Below are positions 1 to 7,455 of a stretch of 10,509 nucleotides of DNA, one piece after another. Below the pieces are notes generated by a model that saw only the letters and a program-made list of their open reading frames with translations, had not been told where the DNA came from and made no database searches. Position numbers and translations under genes: made by a program. Each line of letters begins with the position of its first letter. Position 1 is the stretch's first letter. Source of the DNA: Gemmatimonadota bacterium (GTDB lineage Bacteria > GCA-2686955); the NCBI GenBank assembly GCA_026991065.1, contig JALXCG010000829.1, forward strand, positions 1-10,509, written 5' to 3'.

Positions 1-1971
1 CCGGGGCTGATCGAATCGATCCACAGTGGGTTCACCGGCAACCCGGTGAATCCCCAGGTCCTCTACAACACCCAGCTCTACACCAACAATCTGCTCCGCT
101 CCGCGGTGCAGACAACCAACCTGGAACAACTGGATGAACTGGCCGAACTCTATCTCGCGGCTTACCAGCACCTGACGTTCGAAACCCGCTATGTTTACTA
201 CTACTGGCCGGGAGAGGCGCGCGAATCGATCCACGAGCTGGAGACTCCGGCGCGGATGTGGCTGGGGGACCCGGCCGAGACCGACAACGGCATTCTCGGC
301 ATCGAGAGCATTCTGATCAGCAGCCAGTTCCTCTACCCCGTGGCGAGCCTGATCCATGCCATCGCCGCCCTGCCCCCGTCGCAACGCAGCGCGCGGATGC
401 TGCAGTTCACGGCGGACTACTTGCCGGTGCTCCTCGATGACCACTACCAGCGCTGGATCTTTGCCGGCCAGGGGGTGTTTCAGCGCCGTGGTTGGGGCGC
501 TCCGGAGGGACTCTACAACCACTCGGAGCACCTGGCCCGCCTGCTCAACCGCGAGTATCAAGCGCAGGTCTCCTATATCAACGTGGTGACCGACACCGAC
601 CTGTGGATCATCGCCGGAGTCACCGAGCTGCTCGCCGCCCACGCGAGCGACACCGAGCTGGTGCCGATGAGCGCCGAACGCCGCGACGCGCTGCTCGACC
701 ATGTGGCGCTCGGCACTCTGCTGCTCCAGGACCGGATCAGCCAGAGCAGCTTGACCGATTTCGCCGGGGCGCCGGTCACCGGAATCAACTTCGACCTGGG
801 CGAGTGGGACGACCACCCCGACTATGCCTACGCCGGCTACGAGGGCGCGGAGTCACCGCTGGGAAAGGGCTGGGATCCGATCCCGGCGCAGGATGTGGGG
901 TGGGACATCAGCCACGCCCGGCGCTTCGTCAACCTCTTCGAATCGCTCTACCGCAACCGCATCTACACCGGCCAGTCCTTTCCGGACGACGCCATTCTCG
1001 CTGGATTGGCGGCGCAGCTTGTCTACGGCGCCGGCAATCACGACCTGGACCAACCGCTTTTCGCCAACTTCATGGATGGCCAGAACGGTTGGTATCGCGT
1101 CGGCTATCACGAGGGATTTCCCGGCTACTCCCCCTACGGCATGGGCACCGCCTTCACCACCGGTGGCTACGGTTTCTGGGCCGAGTTCAACCCCGATGTT
1201 GCGCTGCTGCGAGATCGCCTGTGGGAAGAGATCAACGCACTCTTCACCCGCGACCTTTCCGGCAACCGGCATTGGGCAAGAGTCGATGGCGGCGCCTGGC
1301 AACCCGGCCCCGGCCCCAACGGTTCCAGCGGCTATGTCGCATTTCCCGGTGGCAGCGGCTATGTTGATGGCGACAGCGATCCCGTCTGGTCGATGCCGCG
1401 GGGCACGATCGAATTCTGGTTCCGGCCCGATGCGGCGGGCCGCTCCGACGACCTGGTCAACATCTTCACCGACGGTTACTACAATTTTCTTTTGATTCGC
1501 CGCCGCGAAGACAACACTCTGCTGCTCTATATCGAGGAAGACGATACTGCAATCCTCAACCTGTCGACCCTCGATACAGTTGCAGTCGGCGCCTGGAACC
1601 ACATCGCGGTCACGCAGGATGGCGCCGCCGCGACCCTCTACATCAACGGCGTTGAAACACTCACAACCGGCAGCAACTCCGGCGCCTGGAGCGACCACCT
1701 CGCCAGTCCTCGCGCTTGGTTCGGCAAGGGGCACTGGTTTACCTGCGACGGTGCCATGGACGACATCCGGCTCTACGATCGGCCACTCTCGCCGGCCGAG
1801 ATTGCCGCGGATATGGGCGGTGCCCGGCCCCCGGCCGGGATCAACGCCCGCTGGGAGTTCGACCAGCAGCCGGATCAGGAGGCGATCGATTTCATGTCGC
1901 TCTACTACAGCGCCGACTACTCCCGCTCCAGCTCTCTCGATCTGCTGATGTTCCTGCCGGTTTTCTTCTGA
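1..1971 (+). CDS. LamG-domain protein with N-terminal helix-rich domain, 5' end missing
   Basis: The reading frame is open from base 1 and ends in TGA at 1969-1971, so the true start lies upstream. A GTG at 46 is in frame, but it has no Shine-Dalgarno sequence and no signal peptide follows, so I do not take it as the start. Bases ~60-1250 encode a helix-rich, aromatic-rich region with repeated helical segments (for example around YNHSEHLARLL, DLWIIAGVTELLAAH and WDISHARRFVNLF). This might be an alpha/alpha-toroid fold, but I do not recognise the family. Bases ~1330-1815 encode a LamG/concanavalin-like beta-sandwich (Laminin_G_3 type). Its hallmarks are GTIEFWFRP, then WNHIAVTQDG, LYINGVE and DDIRLYDRPLSPAEI near the end. 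Such domains bind carbohydrate or protein on secreted proteins. The last ~50 residues form a tail ending in hydrophobic LLMFLPVFF. The gene converges on the beta-helix gene to its right. The LamG call is firm; the N-terminal function is unknown. Confidence 0.85.
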   Translation, partial: PGLIESIHSGFTGNPVNPQVLYNTQLYTNNLLRSAVQTTNLEQLDELAELYLAAYQHLTFETRYVYYYWPGEARESIHELETPARMWLGDPAETDNGILGIESILISSQFLYPVASLIHAIAALPPSQRSARMLQFTADYLPVLLDDHYQRWIFAGQGVFQRRGWGAPEGLYNHSEHLARLLNREYQAQVSYINVVTDTDLWIIAGVTELLAAHASDTELVPMSAERRDALLDHVALGTLLLQDRISQSSLTDFAGAPVTGINFDLGEWDDHPDYAYAGYEGAESPLGKGWDPIPAQDVGWDISHARRFVNLFESLYRNRIYTGQSFPDDAILAGLAAQLVYGAGNHDLDQPLFANFMDGQNGWYRVGYHEGFPGYSPYGMGTAFTTGGYGFWAEFNPDVALLRDRLWEEINALFTRDLSGNRHWARVDGGAWQPGPGPNGSSGYVAFPGGSGYVDGDSDPVWSMPRGTIEFWFRPDAAGRSDDLVNIFTDGYYNFLLIRRREDNTLLLYIEEDDTAILNLSTLDTVAVGAWNHIAVTQDGAAATLYINGVETLTTGSNSGAWSDHLASPRAWFGKGHWFTCDGAMDDIRLYDRPLSPAEIAADMGGARPPAGINARWEFDQQPDQEAIDFMSLYYSADYSRSSSLDLLMFLPVFF

Positions 1972-1975
1972 TCGA

Positions 1976-1992
1976 CCGGCGCCCAGCGCCGG
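1976..1992 (+). terminator. Short perfect hairpin just after the LamG gene stop
   Basis: CCGGCGC and GCGCCGG form a perfect 7-bp stem with a 3-nt CCA loop, beginning 5 nt after the TGA. No T-run follows, so an intrinsic terminator is plausible but not classical. It sits in the 168-bp gap between convergent genes. A second stem (GCGGGC/GCCCGC, 2061-2078) lies further along, inside the repeated 3' flank. Confidence 0.4.
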
Positions 1993-2139
1993 GAAGACAC
2001 GCGCAAACGACCGCGCCCTCCGGCGATGTCGTCAACCACCGCGCCCACCACCACTGTGACGCGGGCCGCGGAGCCCGCCACCGCTTCAGTCGAAGAGCGG
2101 TGATGCCAGGGCTCCGCCGCACGCTTTGCCGCGACCCCG

Positions 2140-4575
2140 TCAGCGACACTCGAGCCCCAGCCAGCCCCCATTGCAGGGGCCACCGAAGGCTCCCATATCG
2201 GCGCGGCGGCCGTTGGGATAACGGTCGGGCCAGCGCGGATGCTGATCGTAGATCCCGTCTTCTACCGACGGGTCTCCGGCATCGATGCAGGGCGAGGTGG
2301 GATTCAGCAGGTAGCCGAAACCGTGCCGAGAAACAAAGCGCGGGTCGGCATCGATGTTGCCCTCTCCCGACCAGCCACCCTCGACGTCTGAATAGGAGAC
2401 CAGGGGGGCGTAGCCATCTTCGAACGTGATCTGTTCCGGGTTGTTCCACAGAATGCAATTTGTCAAGGTCGCGCGGGCGGATGACTGACAGGCGATTCCG
2501 TCGCCGGAGCCGGCGGCCGAGTTGTTCGTGATGACGCAGTTTGTAAGGGTTGGATCGCTGAACCGGGCGCTGATCCCGCCACCGCTGTGGGTGGTCGAGT
2601 TCTCTGCGATGATGCAGTTGACAAAGATTGGATCGTTGAATCCGGTGCTGATCCCGCCACCATCGTAATTGCTTGAGTTCTCAGTGATGATGCAGTTGGT
2701 GAATGTCGAGTGGCCAGGAAAATTCATGTAGACTCCGCCTCCACCTTGTTCGCTCACATTTCCCCTTATGAGACAATGGGCAAAAGTGGCGTCCGAGCGG
2801 TGGATCTCGACTCCGCCACCCTCTATCCCTGAATAGTTGTTGGAGATTGTGCAATTGGTGAAGGTGGGAGAGGAGTAGTTGCACCTGACTCCGGCCGCAC
2901 CAAGCCCATTCGTATTCTCCGCAATCAGACAGTCTGTAAAGGAGGGGGAACCATAGGAGCAGAATATGCTGCTACCGTCAAAAGAGGAAACCGTGTTATT
3001 GACGATTCTACAGCGATGAATGGTGGGAGAGGCCACGTTGCACCAAACAGCTTGGCCGCGGCCGGTAATCGTGATGCCCGCCACCAGCGCTGGTGTAGGG
3101 GTATTCTCAAAGATGAGAGTTCTTCCTCTCGCGCTCTCTCCCTTGATAATTGTTGCCGCCACGATGGCTGAATCCTCTGGTGCCCAGCTCCGGATTCCGA
3201 TGGCACGGGAGCCGATGAAAAGCTCGGATTCCAGGTAAGTACCGGGGGCGATCACCAGAGTATCACCGTCGCAACTGGCGGCAAGTGCCTCCGCGATGGT
3301 GTTGTAGTCCGAGGGCACCTGAAGCAGGGTCGGAGTATCTCCCCGTGGCGCGTCACAAGCCTCCCCGTGCGCACCCATGTTGGCTCCCGCTTGACCGGTT
3401 CCCAGGCAGGGGGAATCCGATGCCAGGCCGAGATTAAGCTGGCTACAGTCGGGCGTCGGGTTGCAGAGGCGCGGATCGGCATCGATGTTGCCCTCGCCCG
3501 GCCAGCCGCCTTCAATATCGGAATAGCTGACGATGAAGTCCTCGTCACCTTCGCCTTGATTCGGCACATTGTTCCACAGAATGCAGTTGGTGCTGTTTAC
3601 GGTGGAAGACGCCTCGCAGAGAATACCCCCCGCGCTATCGGCGATGTTGTTCACCAGGGTGCAGTTGGTCAGGTAGAGCGTGGTGTGGGAGGTCTTGATT
3701 CCTCCTGCGTACATGATGGCCACATTGTGTACGATGGAGCACTTGTCCAGACGAAGCGAGGTGGTGTGGGCGTTGAACCCGCCGCCGTCTTCTTCTGCCG
3801 AGTTGTCCATGACAGTACAGTTGATGAAGCTCGGGCTTCCTAAGGTGCAAGCCACGCCGCCGCCGAAGTTCGCGCTGTTGTTGGTTGCGCTACAGTCGAT
3901 AAAAGTTGGGTTTGCCCCATTCGTGGCTATCCCGCCGCCGCGAGTGCCTGCCGTGTTTCCGCGAAAGACGCAGTCGGTAACGGTTGGCGAACCGCCGTAG
4001 GCGTAGAAGCCGCCGCCGAGGCCCGCTGACGAATTTCCCTCGACGATACAGTTAGTAATGACGGGAGAGCCGATGGCAGTGTAAATTCCGCCCCCCCAGC
4101 CTGTGCCTCCGTAGCCGAGCGTCTTGTTGTCCCGGATGATGCAATGGCTGATCTGGGGAGATGATTCGCTGCAGTACACTCCACCACCTCCTGTGCTGTA
4201 CCAACACCCGTCGATGGGTGTTCCAGTGCCACCTGTCAGGGTCAGCCCCGACAGAATAACAGAGGCTTGGAGGGTCTGATCGAAGGTCACCACGCTCAGC
4301 GGTATATCCGTGGAGGGTGCTTTCACAACAGTGGCCGCCACAACCGTCGAATCCTCAGGGGCGATGCCGGTGACTGTGATCGGTTTGAGCGAGCCCCAGA
4401 AGAAGAGGGCTTCTTCGTAGGTACCTGGCTGCACGACGACCCAATCTCCCGCCGAGGCGGCATTGATCGCGTCCTGAATCCGGTCGTAGTCTCCCGGCAC
4501 GTCGATGCGAATCGCCTGTGCCCCCCACCAGCCAGAGGTCAAGAGGATGAACGGCAAAACATATCTAAACCGCAT
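2140..4575 (-). CDS. Exported two-module right-handed parallel beta-helix repeat protein (811 aa)
   Basis: A Sec-type signal peptide opens the protein (MRFR, then a hydrophobic stretch to GAQA, cleavage near residue 21). Two homologous beta-helix modules follow. Module 1 (about 23-408) opens with VPGDYDRIQDAI and PGTY. Module 2 (about 415-811) opens with VPSDYNTIAEAL and PGTY. Each contains coils of about 20-25 residues with a C-x-I/V-x-x-N turn and a GGG-I/V turn, similar to polymorphic outer-membrane protein repeats. Each is closed by a YSD-I/V-EGGW-x-GEGNIDADPR cap (351-369 and 728-746). The end carries SPCIDAGDP and DMGAFGGP. No PEP-CTERM, type IX sorting or transmembrane anchor is visible, so it is probably secreted or surface-associated. 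The ATG is preceded by AAAGGGA with 5-nt spacing. The second half is visibly richer in A+T than its neighbours. The ligand or enzymatic function is unknown; no catalytic motif of pectate lyases or polygalacturonases was recognised. Confidence 0.93.
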   Translation of the reverse strand: MRFRYVLPFILLTSGWWGAQAIRIDVPGDYDRIQDAINAASAGDWVVVQPGTYEEALFFWGSLKPITVTGIAPEDSTVVAATVVKAPSTDIPLSVVTFDQTLQASVILSGLTLTGGTGTPIDGCWYSTGGGGVYCSESSPQISHCIIRDNKTLGYGGTGWGGGIYTAIGSPVITNCIVEGNSSAGLGGGFYAYGGSPTVTDCVFRGNTAGTRGGGIATNGANPTFIDCSATNNSANFGGGVACTLGSPSFINCTVMDNSAEEDGGGFNAHTTSLRLDKCSIVHNVAIMYAGGIKTSHTTLYLTNCTLVNNIADSAGGILCEASSTVNSTNCILWNNVPNQGEGDEDFIVSYSDIEGGWPGEGNIDADPRLCNPTPDCSQLNLGLASDSPCLGTGQAGANMGAHGEACDAPRGDTPTLLQVPSDYNTIAEALAASCDGDTLVIAPGTYLESELFIGSRAIGIRSWAPEDSAIVAATIIKGESARGRTLIFENTPTPALVAGITITGRGQAVWCNVASPTIHRCRIVNNTVSSFDGSSIFCSYGSPSFTDCLIAENTNGLGAAGVRCNYSSPTFTNCTISNNYSGIEGGGVEIHRSDATFAHCLIRGNVSEQGGGGVYMNFPGHSTFTNCIITENSSNYDGGGISTGFNDPIFVNCIIAENSTTHSGGGISARFSDPTLTNCVITNNSAAGSGDGIACQSSARATLTNCILWNNPEQITFEDGYAPLVSYSDVEGGWSGEGNIDADPRFVSRHGFGYLLNPTSPCIDAGDPSVEDGIYDQHPRWPDRYPNGRRADMGAFGGPCNGGWLGLECR

Positions 4576-4663
4576 GGTGGTCCCTTTCGTACAATAATGC
4601 TGGATTCCAGTATTCTCCCGCTACCGGTTTGGTGCGAACGCAATCACAGGTTCTTCTTGCACC
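4576..4663 (-). promoter_or_regulatory. Leader and RBS of the 811-aa beta-helix gene, conserved with its tandem copy
   Basis: The minus strand reads AAAGGGA (4581-4587), 5 nt before the ATG, matching the copy at 6085-6091. Further up, the AGAAGAACCTG block and the CCGG block around 4624 are shared with 6127-6166 at nearly the same distance. The duplicated upstream block suggests that each copy carries its own promoter, but I could not assign convincing -35 and -10 boxes. A small palindrome, CTGGATTCCAG (4600-4610), is present only in this copy. Confidence 0.5.
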
Positions 4664-4774
4664 ACTTAACGCCTCCGGCGGCGTCGTCAACCACGGCGCC
4701 CGCCATCAGTGTGAAGCGGGCGGCGGAGCCGGCCACCGCGGCCACGACCCCGCGCACACTTTGCCATACTCCCA

Positions 4775-6079
4775 TCAGCGACACTCAAGCCCCACCCAGC
4801 CCCCATTGCAGGGGCCACCATAGGCTCCCATATCGGCGCGGCGGCCGTTGGGATAACGGTCGGGCCAGCGCGGATGCTGGTCGTAGATCCCGTCTTCCAC
4901 CGTGGGGTCTCCGGCATCGATGCAGGGGGATTCGGGATGCAGCAGGTAGTCGAAACCGCGCAGAGAAACAAAGCGCGGGGCGGCATCGATGTTACCCTCG
5001 CCGCGCCAGCCGCCTTCAATATCGGAATAGGTGATGGTGACACTTGCGCCGCCTTCGACCTGATCCGGCACATTGTTCCAGAGAATGCAGTTGGTGATGG
5101 CCGCGGTGGTGAGATCTTGGCAATGGATCCCCCCGCCGGTACCGGCGACGTTGTTCGCCAAGGTGCAGTTGGTCAGGTAGAGCGAGGAGTGGAAGGCTTC
5201 GATCCCTCCGTAGAATTCGGCGGAATTGTCGGCGATGGAGCAGTTGGTCAGATGGAGCGAGCAGTAGTAGGCGTGGAATCCGCCGGCGATCGATTCCGCC
5301 GAGTTGCCCGCAACGGTACAGTTGATGAAGGACGGCGATCCCGTGTCGAAGGCCGCGCAGCCGCCGGTACGCGCGCTGTTGTTGGTCATGATGCAGTTGA
5401 TGAAAGTCGGGTTCGATTCGTATTGCGAGTCTATCCCGCCACCGACGCGATCGGCCGTGTTTCCCTGAAAGGCGCAGTCGGTGACCGTTGGCGAGGAGTG
5501 CGTGGCGTAGAATCCGCCGCCGGCGTTGTGGGCCCAATTCCCCTGGAAGGTGCAGTGGGTGATGACGGGAGATGCGTAGGTACAGTAGATTCCGCCTCCC
5601 CAACCTCCCTTCCAGTCCCCGATCGCCTGATTGTCCCGAACAATGCAGTGGGTGATCTGGGGAGACGAATGATCGCAGAACACTCCACCGCCTCCCGTGC
5701 TGACATTCCACCCGACAAAGACCGTTGTTCCGTGACCGCCCGTCAGTGTCAGCCCCGACAGCACCGAGGTGAGTTGCTCGTTCGAGGCGAAGGTTACCGC
5801 GCTCAGCGGGTCCTCGGTCGTCGAGGGAGGATGCACAACGGTGGCCGCTACGATCGTTGAATCTTCAGGCTCGCTGCCGGTGACCGTGATCGCCTTGCCG
5901 AGAAAGTCGAGGGCTTCTTCGTAGGTACCGGGCTGCACGACGACCCGGTCCCCCGGCGCGGCGGCCGCGATCGCGTCCTGGATCCGCCCGTAGTCTCCCG
6001 GAACGTCGATCTGGATCGCCACTGCTCCCCGCCAGCCAGATGTCAAGAGGATGAACGACAAAATATGTCCAAGCCGCAT
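4775..6079 (-). CDS. Exported single-module right-handed parallel beta-helix repeat protein (434 aa)
   Basis: The start is ATG at 6079. It matches the sibling gene's start exactly (signal peptide MRLGHILSF to RGAVA) and has AAAGGGA 5 nt upstream. Longer in-frame starts at 6142 and 6094 add an unrelated leader or cover this ribosome binding site. After the signal peptide, VPGDYGRIQDAI and PGTYEEAL open one beta-helix module. About nine coils follow with C-x-x-x-x-N and GGG turns (for example SSPTVTDCAFQGN). The cap is YSDIEGGWRGEGNIDAAPR (351-369), then SPCIDAGDP and a DMGAYGGP terminus ending GLECR. Residues 1-369 match module 1 of the adjacent 811-aa protein, and residues 370-434 match the last 65 residues of its module 2. 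It is probably a deletion derivative of a two-module form. It is likely secreted or surface-exposed, with unknown ligand or activity. Confidence 0.92.
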   Translation of the reverse strand: MRLGHILSFILLTSGWRGAVAIQIDVPGDYGRIQDAIAAAAPGDRVVVQPGTYEEALDFLGKAITVTGSEPEDSTIVAATVVHPPSTTEDPLSAVTFASNEQLTSVLSGLTLTGGHGTTVFVGWNVSTGGGGVFCDHSSPQITHCIVRDNQAIGDWKGGWGGGIYCTYASPVITHCTFQGNWAHNAGGGFYATHSSPTVTDCAFQGNTADRVGGGIDSQYESNPTFINCIMTNNSARTGGCAAFDTGSPSFINCTVAGNSAESIAGGFHAYYCSLHLTNCSIADNSAEFYGGIEAFHSSLYLTNCTLANNVAGTGGGIHCQDLTTAAITNCILWNNVPDQVEGGASVTITYSDIEGGWRGEGNIDAAPRFVSLRGFDYLLHPESPCIDAGDPTVEDGIYDQHPRWPDRYPNGRRADMGAYGGPCNGGWVGLECR

Positions 6080-6166
6080 GATGGTCCCTTTCATGAAGAA
6101 TACTAAGAACCAGCATAACCCGGCCGCCGGTTCAGCTCGCACACAATCTCAGGTTCTTCTCGCGCC
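6080..6166 (-). promoter_or_regulatory. Leader and RBS of the 434-aa beta-helix gene
   Basis: AAAGGGA at 6085-6091 lies 5 nt before the ATG. The upstream AGAAGAACCTG and CCGG blocks align with 4624-4663. The leader occupies nearly all of the 96-bp gap after the lipid kinase stop codon. Transcription could start here or read through from the kinase gene; no clear promoter boxes were seen. Confidence 0.45.
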
Positions 6167-6175
6167 CCGCCTGCG

Positions 6176-7327
6176 TCAGGCGAAACGCGGCACCGCCAGC
6201 GTGGGTCCCGGGCGCACTTCGAACTCGCGCACCGCGCTCAGAAACTCGCCGTCCAGGACCATTTTGAACGGGCGACCGGTGGCCCGGGCCTGGAGCCGCC
6301 GGGCGGCGATCTCCCGCAGCGCCGCGGAATCCACCGGACGCCCGCGAAACACCCGCGGCAGCGCCCGGATCATCGCCAGGTCGCCGATCTCTCCTGCCAT
6401 CACGTGCATCCGCCCCGCGCCGGCGAGGTGAAACACCTTGACCAGTCCGCCGAGGTCGATCGGAAAGGCGCCCACGTTCAGCGCGGTCAGAGTGCGGTAG
6501 GGGAGGGGCTGCCCGTCCACCGTGACCATGGCGTCGATCGCCGCGCGCAGAACCGTGGCGTAGTCGACAATGCGCGCCGGCAGCAGGCGCGCCGGCAGCA
6601 GCCGGGTGAGCAGAAAAGCGCTGCTCCCCTTGCCGATCACCTCCAGCATGGAGGCCGCGCCGGAGCCCCAGCGGGCGCCGCGGTAATGGTCGAAGAAGCC
6701 GGCACCGACACCGGCGATGGCGGCGGCGAAGCAGAGCCGCTCAAAGGGCTCCGATTCCCCGTTGGGCCGGTTGCGTTGACCGCGAACCCAGAGCGTCGGC
6801 AGTGCGCTCCGGAGCGGCTCCCGGCCCGTCCGCAGGGCGCCCAACAAGCGCCTCAGAATCTCTTCCGGCGTGCCGCGGATCCCGGCATAGCGGGCAACGA
6901 AGTCGATCGTGCCGCCGTTGCTGGGCACCACCATTTCAAGCGCGCCCGGCAGCGCCGCCACTCCCCCCGACTGCCGCGCCACGCTGTTGACCAGCCAGTG
7001 CAGACTGCCATCACCACCGTCCGCCACCCAGATCCGCACCCCGCGCCGCCGGAACTCCTCGACGGCGGCGGCAACCTCGGCGATCGAGTGGGTCTCCCGC
7101 ACCACGCCACTCTCCCCCACCAGCGCTTGCAGCGCCGTCCCTCGCCCCCCGCGCTTGCGGTTCCTGCCGGAATGGGGGTTGGTGATCACGCCGAGAACGG
7201 GGTCGGGGGCGTCCCCTTCCCGATCACCCACGGCTGCGGTCTCGCCGCGGGCGCGGCGCGGACTGCCCGGCGCCAAAGAGTCGGCCGTGAAATCGCCGGG
7301 TTGAGCGTTGCTTTGGGGTGTGGCCAT
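6176..7327 (-). CDS. Diacylglycerol kinase-family (LCB5/YegS-like) lipid kinase
   Basis: The chosen start is ATG at 7327, with GGAG 9 nt upstream; a longer in-frame TTG start at 7405 has no such support. The 383-aa product has the DAGK catalytic fold motifs in order: ITNPHSGR near residue 48-55, GGDGS-LHWLVN near 104-114, PSNGGTIDFVAR near 135-146, and a C-terminal VLDGEF near 358-362. These are the nucleotide-binding and active-site elements of enzymes that phosphorylate diacylglycerol or other lipids with ATP at the inner membrane. The usual GGDGT reads GGDGS, and the usual GTxNDFAR reads GGTIDFVAR, keeping the aspartate but losing the asparagine. This fits a divergent subfamily, so the substrate is uncertain. 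The first ~40 residues look disordered. A 15-bp tandem duplication gives LLPAR twice. It lies between beta-helix genes with no obvious functional link. Confidence 0.85.
   Translation of the reverse strand: MATPQSNAQPGDFTADSLAPGSPRRARGETAAVGDREGDAPDPVLGVITNPHSGRNRKRGGRGTALQALVGESGVVRETHSIAEVAAAVEEFRRRGVRIWVADGGDGSLHWLVNSVARQSGGVAALPGALEMVVPSNGGTIDFVARYAGIRGTPEEILRRLLGALRTGREPLRSALPTLWVRGQRNRPNGESEPFERLCFAAAIAGVGAGFFDHYRGARWGSGAASMLEVIGKGSSAFLLTRLLPARLLPARIVDYATVLRAAIDAMVTVDGQPLPYRTLTALNVGAFPIDLGGLVKVFHLAGAGRMHVMAGEIGDLAMIRALPRVFRGRPVDSAALREIAARRLQARATGRPFKMVLDGEFLSAVREFEVRPGPTLAVPRFA
6572..6601. repeat. 15-bp perfect tandem duplication inside the lipid kinase gene
   Basis: GCGCGCCGGCAGCAG occurs twice in direct succession (6572-6586 and 6587-6601). 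The unit is five codons long, so the frame is preserved and the protein reads LLPAR-LLPAR in a helical segment. It looks like replication slippage. Confidence 0.9.
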
Positions 7328-7377
7328 GGGCTGTTCTCCAGGAACCGCAAGAATAGCGCATCCATGGCACCGATTTG

Positions 7378-7405
7378 TTGAAGTGCGCCGGCGGCGCGGC
7401 TTCAA
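7378..7405 (-). other. Stem-loop upstream of the lipid kinase gene
   Basis: TTGAAG (7378-7383) pairs with CTTCAA (7400-7405), and inside it GCGCC (7385-7389) pairs with GGCGC (7393-7397) around a GGC loop. A small internal mismatch separates the two stems. It lies about 50 nt upstream of the chosen kinase start, so it could form in that gene's leader. No function can be assigned. Confidence 0.4.
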
Positions 7406-7455
7406 TGTCGCGATCGTGCTCAGCGGCGCCGCCGATCATCCGATTCCGGCCGGAT

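Larger units (their letters stand above)
2017..4663 (-). repeat. Tandem duplication unit, copy 1 (whole beta-helix gene with flanks)
   Basis: This direct repeat, partner of 4672-6166, comprises the 811-aa gene, about 90 bp of its leader and about 120 bp beyond its stop codon. In the 3' flank, 2017-2084 aligns without gaps to 4672-4739 (9 mismatches in the 63 bases compared by eye). Copy 1 then carries about 20 extra bases before the stop. In the leader, the CAGGTTCTTCT block lies 72 bases from the start codon, against 71 in copy 2. Only about 8 bp separate the two units. Confidence 0.8.
4672..6166 (-). repeat. Tandem duplication unit, copy 2 (whole beta-helix gene with flanks)
   Basis: This is the partner of 2017-4663, in the same orientation and directly adjacent. 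It contains the 434-aa gene with homologous leader and 3' flank. It is shorter by 1,152 bp, of which 1,131 bp is an in-frame loss from the coding region. The right boundary stops about 10 bp before the stop codon of the lipid kinase gene. Confidence 0.8.

Noticed and set aside
853-1734. Long minus-strand open frame opposite the LamG gene, and + strand frame 6404-7381 opposite the kinase
   Set aside because: GC-rich coding DNA often leaves long opposite-strand frames. The sense proteins carry recognisable domains and these do not.
2017-2084. Repeated 3' flank block (also 4672-4739) considered as a small RNA, a mobile element or a short conserved coding stretch
   Set aside because: It is explained by its place at the end of the tandem duplication. 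There are no terminal inverted repeats or target-site duplications, and only two copies are seen.
4633-4648. CRP/FNR-like palindrome on the minus strand, TGTGA-N6-TCGCA, in the leader of the 811-aa gene
   Set aside because: The otherwise conserved copy in the sibling leader (TGAGATTGTGTGCGAG) does not keep the symmetry, and no regulator is known here, so chance is likely.
4874-5860. Long open frame on the + strand opposite the 434-aa gene, and similar ones at 3367-3843, 7480-8400 and 8542-9147
   Set aside because: They are antisense to clear beta-helix genes. Their translations show only periodic V/G/A/R-rich echoes of the coil repeats, with no start signal and no family resemblance.
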